Shown here one piece after another: positions 37,101 through 45,511 of a stretch of 64,000 nt of DNA. The notes beneath the pieces are model-generated. The model was not told where the DNA came from, did not search any database, and saw only the letters and a program-made list of their open reading frames with translations. Source of the stretch: Amycolatopsis tolypomycina (GTDB taxonomy: Bacteria; Actinomycetota; Actinomycetes; Mycobacteriales; Pseudonocardiaceae); contig NZ_FNSO01000004.1 of NCBI RefSeq assembly GCF_900105945.1, positions 806,001 to 870,000 of the forward strand, in the 5' to 3' direction. The first letter of the stretch is position 1; every line of letters starts with the position of its first letter. The position numbers and the translations under genes are program-made.

Positions 37101-37724
37101 GAGGGCGGGATGTCGCTCGCCGACCTCGCCGGCCTGCTGATCGACATCGCGAGCATGTTCGACCCGACGCCGGTGACCAACGTCGGCTCCGGTCTGATGA
37201 GCCTGTTCAACGGCGACTGGGCCGGCGTGGGGATGTCGGTCGTCGGGGCCATCCCGGGGCTCGGCGCGGGAGCGGACCTGGCCAAGGCCGCGCGCCGGAT
37301 CGAAAAGGCGTTCGTGAACCTCGCGCCCTACCTGGGGCGGCCGGGATTCCTGGAGAACGTCGCGCACAACCTGAAGGGCCTCTCGCCCGAGCACGCGAAC
37401 CGCGCGCTCGGCGTGATGAACGCCATGCAGCGGGACGCGGAAAAGTTCCTCAGCGGCAAGGGACCGGAGTTCCTCCGTGCCCTCAAGGACGCCAGGCTGC
37501 CGACGATGGGGCCGATCCGGTTCGTGCCGCCGAAGAACTTCAACCCGGCCAAGCCCAAACGCAACGGGATGTACGAGGACGCCTACGGCAACGGCTGGAA
37601 GTGGGACCCGAACAAGTCCGAATGGGACGTCCAGATCAGAAATGGCGATGGTAAGATGGACTACTTCGCCAAGGACGCAGGGCACGCGAATATCTCGCCT
37701 GAAGGACGTGTAACGCACAAATGA
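34185..37724 (+). CDS. ALF-repeat/coiled-coil polymorphic toxin
   Basis: 1,179 residues. Signal peptide about 1-35; four ALF repeats (about 44-235) of the type RVRVGQIMSTGG...AALNGTADDV..FL; an Ala-rich coiled coil (about 235-590); four more ALF repeats (about 590-790); a second coiled coil (about 790-950); a Pro-rich linker; a hydrophobic pretoxin-like segment (about 970-1060, SLADLAGLLIDIASMFDP, VGAIPGLGAGADL); and a C-terminal tip of about 90 residues with GNGWKWDPNKSEWDVQ and HANISPEGRVTH. The tip resembles polymorphic-toxin tails carrying WDVQ and a final His pattern (type uncertain) and has lower GC than the body. It overlaps the next gene by ATGA. Likely a surface or secreted antibacterial toxin. 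Confidence 0.83.
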   Translation: MGTRRGGVPVRRALVVLAMVGTLVAGTAGAGPVAGADTPDGGTADRARVLAIVQTGTAGVARAAEIALAGSDAEVAEFLRTGETAARVQDDRVRVGQVLATGGRGLREAAQAALNGTPEDVRAFLADGWRAPLEQDMRVRVGQIMSTGGRGVREAAQAALNGTADDVWRFLTTGQFEPAERDNRVLVGRIMVEGGPNVKQAAQIALSGTADDIKEFLASGQYIARARDQETTSVAQLAALAKQSGEEAARETEAAKEASARAVESSRLAKEAAQRAAQETEAAKNDAGRAAEAAGRAADSAGRAADAAQAAIAAANAANQAARVAANAAAKAASAAAAAGQAAVRARNAAAAAAGDASQADAARQAAVDARAVAAAANLAADAATAAGAAAVNAASAAGSARSAGANADAAAAAASEAAGYAGSAGAEAQRARNAAATAKRKAAEANRAANAAESFANQAASAAAEASQAARSAAGHAEAAATAAEEAAKHAGQAQDAAKEATLHAEASLRAADAATAAATEAERIEATARQSEADRLANDTAEAIGVAEQAKQAYDTRRADAEWEAAEAARLDQETQRLIAEAGAPDASVATKVANGRKIAIQLRRTGGSWTKEAAEAALAGNEADVLSYVRTQRQVAAEKDDRARVAYLADSAGKAAKKTAAETALFGAYPGVQEFLRTQYYDGKVADDRVRVGQIMSTGGPATKDAAQQALNGTPADVEQFLAVGQYTAAEHDDRIAVGRIISTGGPNVKAAGQVALSGPPSFLRIFLQVGQYKAQRMDHDAATHAAEIRRYVAEAARLAAEARASAAEAARAAAVARNAAGEAQAYADQAKRAAEEAKGAADRAAQSAREAQESADAAARSAQQARDAANSAQSSARSAEQSAAEASSSAAQARAWAAEAQESADQARASALAARKSADEAAQAAADALKIYSDKRDAEAKAQRENPVPVPQEPTGEADPVVPEEMVLEGGMSLADLAGLLIDIASMFDPTPVTNVGSGLMSLFNGDWAGVGMSVVGAIPGLGAGADLAKAARRIEKAFVNLAPYLGRPGFLENVAHNLKGLSPEHANRALGVMNAMQRDAEKFLSGKGPEFLRALKDARLPTMGPIRFVPPKNFNPAKPKRNGMYEDAYGNGWKWDPNKSEWDVQIRNGDGKMDYFAKDAGHANISPEGRVTHK

Positions 37725-38473
37725 GGTTTTCCACATCGGACGTCGTGGCGAATATCCTGATCGGCGTCGAAACCGAGGAATTCGCCACGGCGGCCGGTGT
37801 GTCCGCGGCGCTGGCCGGGGAGTTCGGGGCTTCGGCACTGGAGCTCCGGCGCGCCGACCCGGAAGGCGGCCGGAAGGGCTTCACCCTTTCCCTGTTCCTT
37901 TCCTGTCCGGTGGCCGAGGCGGAGACCGCCGGCGAGGCGCTGCGGCGCGCGGTGCTGCCGGTGGCCCTTAAGTACCGCCTTGATCCCGCCGCCCTCGAAA
38001 TCCACGGTGACCCGGAGGCGGGCGGCTACGCCGACCTGCCGTTCGGGGAGCTGGCGGTCGACGGCTACGTCGTCTACGGGCTGCTAGCCGTCCCCGGGGG
38101 CGGCGAAACGCGGGTCGCGACCTACGTGACCCGCCCCGACTTCACCCCCCGGGCGGACTCGGACCTCGTTTCACGGGTGCACCTGCGGGTCCCGGGGGCC
38201 GATCCGGGGCAGGCGCTCGAGCGGTACCGGCCGGTCGCCGAAGCGACGCGGGCGTCGACCGTCCAGATCGTCTCGGCGCGGGCGGCAGGCTCGGCGGCGG
38301 AGTACTGCGAGGTCGCGCTGCTCTCGGCCGTCCCCGCGCTCGACGGCGAGGACGCCGAGGCGGGGCAGCGGCGGGTGGCCGGGATGCTCGCCGACCGGCT
38401 GGACGCCGTCCCGGCCGGCCACCTCGAATCAGTGGCCGTGCGGGTCGAGGACGATCCGCTCTACGAGGATTGA
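37721..38473 (+). CDS. Putative immunity protein of the ALF toxin
   Basis: 250 residues, no signal peptide or membrane segment; acidic, with two similar halves of mixed alpha/beta type (each about 110 residues, strands alternating with Ala-rich helices). Not recognised as a known family. The 4-nt overlap with the toxin stop and the cytosolic, acidic character make immunity its most likely job. The AT-richer composition at the toxin tip fades within the first 60 nt of this gene. Confidence 0.65.
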   Translation: MRFSTSDVVANILIGVETEEFATAAGVSAALAGEFGASALELRRADPEGGRKGFTLSLFLSCPVAEAETAGEALRRAVLPVALKYRLDPAALEIHGDPEAGGYADLPFGELAVDGYVVYGLLAVPGGGETRVATYVTRPDFTPRADSDLVSRVHLRVPGADPGQALERYRPVAEATRASTVQIVSARAAGSAAEYCEVALLSAVPALDGEDAEAGQRRVAGMLADRLDAVPAGHLESVAVRVEDDPLYED

Positions 38474-38485
38474 GACCTGGGCGGG

Positions 38486-39148
38486 ATGTCCGAGCGACAG
38501 CACGATCCCGAGCTCTTCGACGAGCTGATGCGCACCGAACTCCGGCAGCAGCCGGTCAGCGGGTACGCGATCGCCACCCTGGTGTTCGGCCTGATCGGCG
38601 GGGTGCTCGCGCCGGTGTGCGGTGCCGTCGCGATCTCGCGGATCCGGAAACAGCGGCAGCGGGGTCTCGGGTTCGTCGTCTGCGGGCTGGTGGCCTTCGT
38701 CGCCTGGGTGGGCGTCTTCGCGTACGGGGTCGGCACCGGGACGTTGGGGTGGCCGCGGCCGGCCGCCCAGGAACGGCTGCCCGAGGGGGTGGTGCACGGG
38801 CTCGACCTCGCCGTCGGCGACTGCTTCTGGGCGCCGGCCACCTCGGGTGAGGCCGACGTGTTCCGGAGGCCGTGCGCGGCCGGGCACACCGGTGAGGCCT
38901 TCGAGGTGCTCCCGCTGGGGGAGGGCCCGATGCCCGACGTCCTCGAGCTCTACCGGACCACCCTGGCCCGCTGCGAAGCCGGCGCCCGCTCGGTACCCGG
39001 CGTCCGCGTGCAGGTCATGACGCCGACGTCGGCGCGCTGGGCCGAGGGCAAGCACCGGGCGATCTGCTGCTCGGCCTGCTGCGGGCCGGTGGGCGGGCCG
39101 TGGGTGCGCGCGAGGTGCTTGAGTGCCGTCACGGCGCGGCTCCGGTGA
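38486..39148 (+). CDS. DUF4190/septum-formation-type membrane protein
   Basis: 220 residues. Two close TM helices (about 25-47 and 58-82: YAIATLVFGLIGGVLAPVCGAVA, LGFVVCGLVAFVAWVGVFAYG) with an ISRIRKQRQRGLG loop between them, as in DUF4190. An exported-side domain follows with paired Cys (GDCFWAP, RRPCAAGHTGEAF, ARCEAG), as in the septum formation domain, and a Cys-rich end (ICCSACCG). Function unknown, envelope-associated. It starts 12 bp after the putative immunity gene. Confidence 0.78.
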   Translation: MSERQHDPELFDELMRTELRQQPVSGYAIATLVFGLIGGVLAPVCGAVAISRIRKQRQRGLGFVVCGLVAFVAWVGVFAYGVGTGTLGWPRPAAQERLPEGVVHGLDLAVGDCFWAPATSGEADVFRRPCAAGHTGEAFEVLPLGEGPMPDVLELYRTTLARCEAGARSVPGVRVQVMTPTSARWAEGKHRAICCSACCGPVGGPWVRARCLSAVTARLR

Positions 39149-39164
39149 AGCGGCCGCTGGACGA

Positions 39165-39608
39165 GTGGCCGTGCTCGTCACCGGCCTCGGGTACGCCCTG
39201 GTCACGGGCACTCCGCGGTTCCTCCGCGCCGCGCTGCCGCACGGGGTCGACGACGCGCGGGCGCGGTTCGGCCGGGTGGCTCGGCGGCTGGGCTGTCCCG
39301 AATTGCTGGCTGCCGCCGAGCGGTTCCCGCCCGGCGCGCACGCGTGGCGGTCGCCGGCCGAGGTGGCGTCCGGTTCGGGGGTGGCGTTCGCCCACGGGGA
39401 CCTGTCCGGCGCCGAGTTCGCCCGGCGCTGGTACGCCGCTCGCCGACGGGCGGACGAGCGCGGCGAGCGGGTGCGCGACCGGTTGGCGTGGCTGCTCGGC
39501 GAGGTGTTCTTCCTGCTCGAGGACTACCCGATCGACCCCGAGCTGCGCGAGCCGGGCGACGTCACCGACGAGGAGCTCCTCGCGGGTGTGCGGACCCTGC
39601 TGGAGTGA
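39165..39608 (+). CDS. Colicin-immunity-like small protein
   Basis: 147 residues, helical. The C-terminal part, RDRLAWLLGEVFFLLEDYPIDPELREPGD followed by VTDEELLAGV (key block LEDYPIDPELREPGD), recalls small immunity proteins of colicin/CDI systems in actinobacteria; this is pattern memory, not a search. GTG 39165 gives a compact start; an earlier in-frame GTG at 39123 adds an Arg/Gly-rich stretch that does not look real. It is convergent with eccC (9 bp gap). Probably an orphan or second immunity gene of the toxin region. Confidence 0.55.
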   Translation: MAVLVTGLGYALVTGTPRFLRAALPHGVDDARARFGRVARRLGCPELLAAAERFPPGAHAWRSPAEVASGSGVAFAHGDLSGAEFARRWYAARRRADERGERVRDRLAWLLGEVFFLLEDYPIDPELREPGDVTDEELLAGVRTLLE

Positions 39609-39617
39609 CCACGGGGG

Positions 39618-42600
39618 CTACGACTCCGCCGGCTTCGTCCACGCCACCTGCACCAACCCGGTCCCGTGCCGTCGCGACACCAGCGTTCCCCGCCCCGGCG
39701 GCTGCGGCGAAGGCTTCACGTCCGCCAGCAACGCCCCTTCGTCCTTCGTCCCCGACATGATCAACCCCGGCGAGCCCAGCTCTCGCAGCCGCTGCAGCAC
39801 CGGCTCGAACAGCGCCCGCCCGGCGCCGCCCGAACCGCGGACGATCACCAGGTGCAGGCCGATGTCCCGGGCCTGCGGCAGGAACTCCAGCAACGGCTGC
39901 AACGGGTTCCGCCCGACCGTCGCCACCAGTTCGTAGTCGTCCACCAGGACGAACAGCTCCGGTCCGCGCCACCACGAGCGGTTGCGCAGCTGCTCCGGCG
40001 TCACCGACGGGCCCGGCAGGCGGTTGCGCATCGCCGTCGCGCACTCGCCGATCAGGTCCGTCAGCTTGCCCTCCGCCCCCGCGTAGCCCAGCAGGTGCGG
40101 CTCGGACACCGCACCCAAGAGCCCCCGGCGGTAGTCCGCCACGATGATCGCCGCTTCCTCCGGGGTGTACGCCGATGTGATGCCCTGAGCCAGCGCACGC
40201 AACAGCGAACTCTTGCCCGACTCCACGTCGCCGAAAGCCACGAAGTGCGGGTCCGTCGCGAAATCCAGGTACACCGGGCGCAACGTCGACTCCGCGATAC
40301 CCAACGTCACCTGCCGCGAAGGGGCCGCGGGCAACCCGTCGAGGGGCACCTCGGGTGGCAGGAGCCGGACCTGGGGGGCGCGCGGTCCCTGCCACGCCTC
40401 GGAAATCCGCCGCACCAGGTCGACGCCGCCGGCGCCGATCGTCTCCGGGCGCTGGTCGGTGTCTATGCGGGGTAGCGCCGCCAGGAAGTGGAGCTTCTCC
40501 GCCGTGATGCCGCGGCCGGGGCGGTCGGCGGGGACGTTGGCCGCCACCTTGCGGTCGATCGACGAATCCATCGGGTCGCCCAGGCGCAGCTCGAAGCGGG
40601 TGCCGATCGCGTCGCGCAGCTGCGCGCGGACGCCGATCCACTGGTTGAGCGAGACGATCACGTGGATGCCGAAGCCGAGGCCGCGCGCGGCCAGCCCGGT
40701 GATCTGCTCCTCCAGCTGCTCGTACTCCTGGCGGATCGTCGTCCAGTTGTCCACGAACAGGAACACGTCGCCGAACTCGCGCTCGTCCGTGCTCTCGGTG
40801 AACTCCGCGCGGCGGGCGCGGAACGCCGCCATCGACTCGATCCCCTGTGCCGCGAAGAACTCCTCGCGCTGCTCCAGCAACGTCGTCAGCTCGGCGACCA
40901 CCCGGCGGCAGCGCTGCGCGTCGCGCCGGGTCGCGTAGCCCGACACGTGCGGCAGGCCGGCGATCGGCGCCAGCGCGCCGCCGCCCATGTCCAGCACGAA
41001 CAGCTGGACCTCGGCCGGCGTGTGCGTCAGGGCGAGCATGCCCGCGATGTCCTTCATCAGCGTCGACTTGCCGCTCTGTGGGGCGCCGACGATCAGCGCG
41101 TGCCCGGCCGCTCCCGAAAAATCCGCCCACAGCAGGTCGCGGCGCTGCTCGAACGGCTTGTCCACCAGCGCCACCGGGATCGTCAGCTTCCCGTTGCCGC
41201 CCCAGCCGAGCGGGCACAGGCCGCGCGCCGCGTCCTCGCCCAGCGGCGGCAGGAGCTGGTCCAGCGTCGGCGGTTCGTTCAGCGGCGGCAGCCAGATCTG
41301 GTGCGCGGCCGGGCCGCGGCCCTCCAGGCGGGACAGCATCGCGCCGATGATCGTCTCGCCGGTGCCCTCCGCTTCCGCAACGGGAGACACCTCGGTCGTG
41401 ACCGGGATTTCCACCGGGGCCAGGGAAAACGGCAGCACACCCAGCTCCTGGCCGTCCTCGCGCACGACCGTGCTCCGCGGCGGCAGCTCCCCGGAGACGT
41501 AGGCCGCCTTGAGCCGGACCAGCGTTTCGGTGTCGGACTTCAGGTACGCCGACCCCGGCACCGGCGGCAGGTGGTAGGCGTCCGCGACACCCAGCACCGC
41601 CCGGCTTTCCGCGGCGGAGAACGTCCGCAGCCCGATCCGGTACGACAGGTGCGAGTCGAGCCCGCGCAGCCGGCCCTCCTCCAGCCGCTGGGACGCCAGC
41701 AGCAGGTGAATCCCCAGTGAGCGCCCGAGCCTGCCGATCGCGACGAACAGGTCGATGAACTCCGGCCGCGAGGACAGCAGCTCGCTGAACTCGTCGATGA
41801 TCACCAGCAGCGACGGCAGCGGTTCGAGCGGCGCGCCGTCCGCGCGGGCCTTCTCGTAGTCCCGCACCGACGCGTAGTTCCCGGCCGCGTGCAGCAGTTC
41901 CTGCCGCCGCAGCAGTTCGCCGTTCAACGCGTCCGCCATCCGGTCGACCAGCGCGAGGTCGTCGGACAGGTTGGTGATGACGGCGCACGTGTGCGGCAGC
42001 CCGGTCATCCCGGCGAACGTCGCGCCGCCCTTGAAGTCGATGAGCGCCAGGTTGAGCGTCTCCGACGAGTGCATCACGGCCAGCGCCGTCACCAGCGTCC
42101 GCAGCAGCTCGCTCTTGCCGGACCCGGTCGCGCCGATGACCAGCCCGTGCGGGCCCATCCCGCCTTCGGCCGACTCCTTGAGGTCCAGCTCGACCGGCCG
42201 GCCTTCCGGGTTGACGCCCAGCGGGATCCGCAGCCGGTCGCGGGCCGCGCGCGGGGCCCACGTCACGGTGGTGTCGGTGTCGCGCGGATCGCCGATGCCG
42301 AGCAGCCCGGCCAGCCCGAACGTCGTCGACATCGGTTTCTCGCCGACGACCGCGGCCGCGGTGTGCAGCGGCGTCAGCATCCGGGCCAGTGCCTCGGCGG
42401 CGCCGCGGTCGAGGGTGTCCGGGCGGCCGAGGAAGCCGAGCCGCGACTCGCCGCCGTCGCTGACGACCATGCCGAGCGACTCGGGTGCGGTGTGCAGGCT
42501 CAGCAGCTTCTCGGTCGACGACGCCCGCGGGTGCTCCGGCCCGGCCTCGATGACGGTGACGCCGAGCCTGCCGTCCTCGCCGATCAGCCGGGGTTCGCCG

Positions 42601-43544
42601 TGAGCGGTGCCGCCGTCGACGACGACCACGAGGTGCGGCAGGTCCAGCTCCGCCGCGGCGCGCCTGCTGAACGCGGGGCGTTCGCCCAGGTCGGCGCCCA
42701 GCAGTTCGGCGAGCCCGGCCGCGGTGTCGGCGGCGAGCCGTTTCGCGCCGACGGCGTCGGCCGCGCCGGCCGCCGTCGCGTGCGGCAGCCACTTGAGCCA
42801 TTCCCAGTCGTGCTGCCGGTCCGGTGACACGCAGACCGCGACCCGCAGGTCCGCGGGGGAGTGGAAGGTGACGAGCTGGCACAGCAGCGCCCGCACCAGG
42901 CCGAGCACGTCGGGCCGCCGCCCGGCCACGGTGACCGCGGCGAACGACCGCAGCGACAGCGCGACCGGCAGCCCGTCCACCGTCGAGTAGGTGCGGATGA
43001 AGTGCTTGAGGCTGGTGGAGGACACCGGGTCCAGGTCCTCCAGCGGCACGGTCTGCGGCGCCTTCAACGGCGTCGCGAGCCGCTGCGGCCCGGTGCCCGC
43101 GCGCACCTGCGCGAAGTGGCCGTCGCCGCGCCGCCGGTCCCACAGCTTGCCGGTCTCGACGTAGGCCCACAGGTCGGCCGGGTCGGGCTGGACGGCGATC
43201 ATGGCCGCGCGCTGGCCGTCGGCGATGTCGCGGACCTGGGCGCGCAGCCCGGAGAGGTAGCGCTGGTAGTCCCGGCGTTCGTCGTTGATCTGCGCCTTCT
43301 TCGCCATCCCGCCGCGGCCCAGCGACATCACGACCATGCCGCCCATGGCGCAGATGAACAGGGCGCCGAAGATCCACGTCATCACGCCGCCGTCGCGTCC
43401 GATGTAGACGAACGACATCGCGCCCATGCCGAGCATCATCGGCAGGAACATCATCAGCTGCACCATGCCGCCGGACGAGCTCTTCGGGAGCATCGGCGGC
43501 GACTGCAGCACGATCTCGGACGGGCGCTCGGGCGGGATGCTCAT
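39618..43544 (-). CDS. eccC: T7SS ATPase EccC (EccCa-EccCb fused)
   Basis: 1,308-residue FtsK/SpoIIIE-type motor of the ESX secretion system, with all parts in one chain. Two N-terminal TM helices (about 28-82: MMFLPMMLGMGAMSFVY, FGALFICAMGGMVVM). Three ATPase domains with Walker A GATGSGKSELL (about 470), GAPQSGKSTLM (about 818) and GDVESGKSSLL (about 1105). Walker B is LVIIDEFSELL in the first, but FLFVDNWTTI and FVLVDDYELV in the second and third, where the catalytic Glu is missing, as usual for substrate-binding EccC domains. Divergent from the WXG operon that ends in eccD. Confidence 0.95.
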   Translation of the reverse strand: MSIPPERPSEIVLQSPPMLPKSSSGGMVQLMMFLPMMLGMGAMSFVYIGRDGGVMTWIFGALFICAMGGMVVMSLGRGGMAKKAQINDERRDYQRYLSGLRAQVRDIADGQRAAMIAVQPDPADLWAYVETGKLWDRRRGDGHFAQVRAGTGPQRLATPLKAPQTVPLEDLDPVSSTSLKHFIRTYSTVDGLPVALSLRSFAAVTVAGRRPDVLGLVRALLCQLVTFHSPADLRVAVCVSPDRQHDWEWLKWLPHATAAGAADAVGAKRLAADTAAGLAELLGADLGERPAFSRRAAAELDLPHLVVVVDGGTAHGEPRLIGEDGRLGVTVIEAGPEHPRASSTEKLLSLHTAPESLGMVVSDGGESRLGFLGRPDTLDRGAAEALARMLTPLHTAAAVVGEKPMSTTFGLAGLLGIGDPRDTDTTVTWAPRAARDRLRIPLGVNPEGRPVELDLKESAEGGMGPHGLVIGATGSGKSELLRTLVTALAVMHSSETLNLALIDFKGGATFAGMTGLPHTCAVITNLSDDLALVDRMADALNGELLRRQELLHAAGNYASVRDYEKARADGAPLEPLPSLLVIIDEFSELLSSRPEFIDLFVAIGRLGRSLGIHLLLASQRLEEGRLRGLDSHLSYRIGLRTFSAAESRAVLGVADAYHLPPVPGSAYLKSDTETLVRLKAAYVSGELPPRSTVVREDGQELGVLPFSLAPVEIPVTTEVSPVAEAEGTGETIIGAMLSRLEGRGPAAHQIWLPPLNEPPTLDQLLPPLGEDAARGLCPLGWGGNGKLTIPVALVDKPFEQRRDLLWADFSGAAGHALIVGAPQSGKSTLMKDIAGMLALTHTPAEVQLFVLDMGGGALAPIAGLPHVSGYATRRDAQRCRRVVAELTTLLEQREEFFAAQGIESMAAFRARRAEFTESTDEREFGDVFLFVDNWTTIRQEYEQLEEQITGLAARGLGFGIHVIVSLNQWIGVRAQLRDAIGTRFELRLGDPMDSSIDRKVAANVPADRPGRGITAEKLHFLAALPRIDTDQRPETIGAGGVDLVRRISEAWQGPRAPQVRLLPPEVPLDGLPAAPSRQVTLGIAESTLRPVYLDFATDPHFVAFGDVESGKSSLLRALAQGITSAYTPEEAAIIVADYRRGLLGAVSEPHLLGYAGAEGKLTDLIGECATAMRNRLPGPSVTPEQLRNRSWWRGPELFVLVDDYELVATVGRNPLQPLLEFLPQARDIGLHLVIVRGSGGAGRALFEPVLQRLRELGSPGLIMSGTKDEGALLADVKPSPQPPGRGTLVSRRHGTGLVQVAWTKPAES

Positions 43545-43687
43545 GCAGCAATGCTCCAGCGGATCGGGGCGGCTCTGACCGGTATTTTGGCCACTTGCCG
43601 CTCGCGCGCGGTGGGTACTTTTGCCGTCCGCCCGCTTCCGGGGCCGAACTTACGCTCGGGCCGTGCAAGCCACCCGGAAGGAGAGCC
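43545..43687. promoter_or_regulatory. Divergent promoter region between eccC and the WXG operon
   Basis: 143 bp, no gene. On the plus strand a TACGCT box near 43652 fits a -10 about 30 nt before the ATG at 43688, and GGAAGGAG precedes that ATG. No clear minus-strand promoter was picked out for eccC. Confidence 0.35.
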
Positions 43688-44458
43688 ATGGCCGGCGAGT
43701 ACCGGGCTGAGCCCGAGGCGATGCGCTCCGCCGTGGGCAACGTCGGGGGCATCATCGCGCACGGCATCAACGCCGTGGCCGACCTCGAACGGCTCGTGGT
43801 CCAGCCGATGTCGTTCGCGACGTTCGGCAGCGCGGTCGCCGCCGCGAACGCGGCCCTGCACTCCAGCCAGATCACCGCCGTCCGCACGCTGCTGCAGCTG
43901 CTGCAGCAGGTCAACGGGCTCGTCAAGGCCAGTGCCGACGCCTACCAGGCGGCCGACCAGGACGTCGCTTCGGGCTACGGCGGCGGGCACGCACCGGGCG
44001 GCACCGCGTCGTCGATCTGGGGCAGCTCGCACGCGTCCGAGCTCGCCACCCTGGCCATCAACGACAGCGCGGGCGCCCGCGGCGAGCCGTCGTCGGTCGG
44101 GAACGTGCTGCGCTACCTGGGGGACGCGCGGCTGGGCAGGCTCGGCGACCACCCGATCACCGACACCCGCTTCCACGGCGTCGCCGACTTCAACGACTGG
44201 CTCGCCGGCGACGCCGACAACCAGGCGCGCGTCGGGCTGATCGAGGTCTACGCCGGCACCGCGCGGACGTTCTCCGACGTGCCCGGCGGCGTGCACAGCG
44301 GTGACGTCGTGGTCGTCGAGCCGCTGCTGTTCTCCGACCGGCAGCCGGTCATCGGCGTCGCCGGCGACGGTGGCCGCCTCTACAACCACGGGCTGCTCGA
44401 CGCCCGCACCGGCGGGCTGGCGAAGGTCAGCGTCTACCGGCCCGCGTCCGTCGTCTGA
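43688..44458 (+). CDS. EspC-like T7SS-associated protein with C-terminal domain
   Basis: 256 residues. The N-terminal helical hairpin (about 1-100) ends in a YxxxD tag (DAYQAADQDVASG), i.e. an EspC-type exported module. The C-terminal 150 residues are mixed alpha/beta with DFNDWLAGDADN, VYAGTARTFSDV and VVVVEPLLFSDR; I do not recognise them. First gene of a tight operon running to eccD. Likely a T7SS substrate or chaperone-linked effector. Confidence 0.75.
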   Translation: MAGEYRAEPEAMRSAVGNVGGIIAHGINAVADLERLVVQPMSFATFGSAVAAANAALHSSQITAVRTLLQLLQQVNGLVKASADAYQAADQDVASGYGGGHAPGGTASSIWGSSHASELATLAINDSAGARGEPSSVGNVLRYLGDARLGRLGDHPITDTRFHGVADFNDWLAGDADNQARVGLIEVYAGTARTFSDVPGGVHSGDVVVVEPLLFSDRQPVIGVAGDGGRLYNHGLLDARTGGLAKVSVYRPASVV

Positions 44459-44488
44459 TCGTCCGCCCTCGAATCTTTGTGAGGATTG

Positions 44489-45508
44489 ATGCTGACTTTC
44501 CCGAACTCCAGCGCGATGGACGCGACCGCGTCCTCGGGCGGGCCGATCACCATCCTGCCGCAGATCGTCACCGGGCAGCCGGAGCAGATCGCCAAGCACG
44601 TGGTGGACCTGGTCCGCAAGGCCGAGCAGTTCCTCTCGATGTACAACGAACTGACCAAGGCCGCCGACCAGCTCGGCAAGATCTGGTCGGGCGCGGCGAG
44701 CGAGTCGGCGCTGAAGAAGATCAACGACTCGCTCGACCAGCTGACGAAGATCATCAACGTCGTCCAGAAGGGCGCCGAGCTGCTCGGTGTCTCCGGCACG
44801 CTGATCAAGACCGCGCAGGAGGCCTACCGCGCGGTCGTCTCCGCGGTGAACCCCACGGTCGCCGCGCTGATGTCGAACTGGTGGACCTACGGGGCGGCGG
44901 TCGCTTTGTCGACCGCGACGAGCGCGTCGCTGCGGGCGTTCATCACCGCGATCGGCGCGCTGCTCAAGGCACTCGGCGCGGTGGACCTCGCCCAGCAGGT
45001 CACCACGCTCGCGCAGGTCATCGGCCAGATCGAGAAGCTCTTCCACCACTCCTCCGGCAGCTCGAGCGCGACGTCGCCGTCGATCGGGAGCACCCCGGTC
45101 ACGGCGCCGCAGACCCCGCCGCCGGTGGCGAGCCCGTCGGGGCAGCAGGCTGCGTCGTCAAGAAATCCCACCCCCGGCGGTGAGGGGATCCCGCAGCAGC
45201 CCTCGTTCACTGACTACACCCCGCCCGCGCTCGCCACCGGCGGCGGTTCCAGCGGCGGCGCCGCGAACAGCTGGATCCCGATCGACCATCCCGCAACGCC
45301 GCCCTCGATCCCGGCCCCGGCACCCGCTCCGGCGCCGCTGCCCGCCCCCGCCGGGCACGCCGACGAGGTCGTCATCCGCACCAACCTGACCACCGGCGAG
45401 TCCACTGTGGAGGCTCCCGGCGGTCAGGACTTCGACCTCGACATCAGCATGGACTACAACGGCAAGCACTTCAGCCAGCACGTCGACTACGACGCGGCGG
45501 AGAACTAG
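44489..45508 (+). CDS. WXG-type protein with hydrophobic middle and Pro-rich stalk
   Basis: 339 residues. Helical N-terminus with KIWSGAASESAL (WxG) near residue 70; a long hydrophobic stretch (about 115-165: VAALMSNWWTYGAAVALSTAT, AFITAIGALLKALG); a Ser/Pro-rich linker (about 195-295); and a short acidic strand-rich end (DEVVIRTNLTTGE, FDLDISMDYNGKHF). GAGG lies 5 nt before the ATG. Not assigned to a family. By context an exported or membrane-inserting T7SS substrate. Confidence 0.7.
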   Translation: MLTFPNSSAMDATASSGGPITILPQIVTGQPEQIAKHVVDLVRKAEQFLSMYNELTKAADQLGKIWSGAASESALKKINDSLDQLTKIINVVQKGAELLGVSGTLIKTAQEAYRAVVSAVNPTVAALMSNWWTYGAAVALSTATSASLRAFITAIGALLKALGAVDLAQQVTTLAQVIGQIEKLFHHSSGSSSATSPSIGSTPVTAPQTPPPVASPSGQQAASSRNPTPGGEGIPQQPSFTDYTPPALATGGGSSGGAANSWIPIDHPATPPSIPAPAPAPAPLPAPAGHADEVVIRTNLTTGESTVEAPGGQDFDLDISMDYNGKHFSQHVDYDAAEN

Positions 45509-45511
45509 CCG

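Noticed and set aside
34152..37838. Very long open frame on the minus strand opposite the ALF toxin
   Set aside because: It is the mirror of the Ala-rich gene in very GC-rich DNA; its product is low-complexity, and the plus-strand frame has a signal peptide, repeats and a coupled neighbour.
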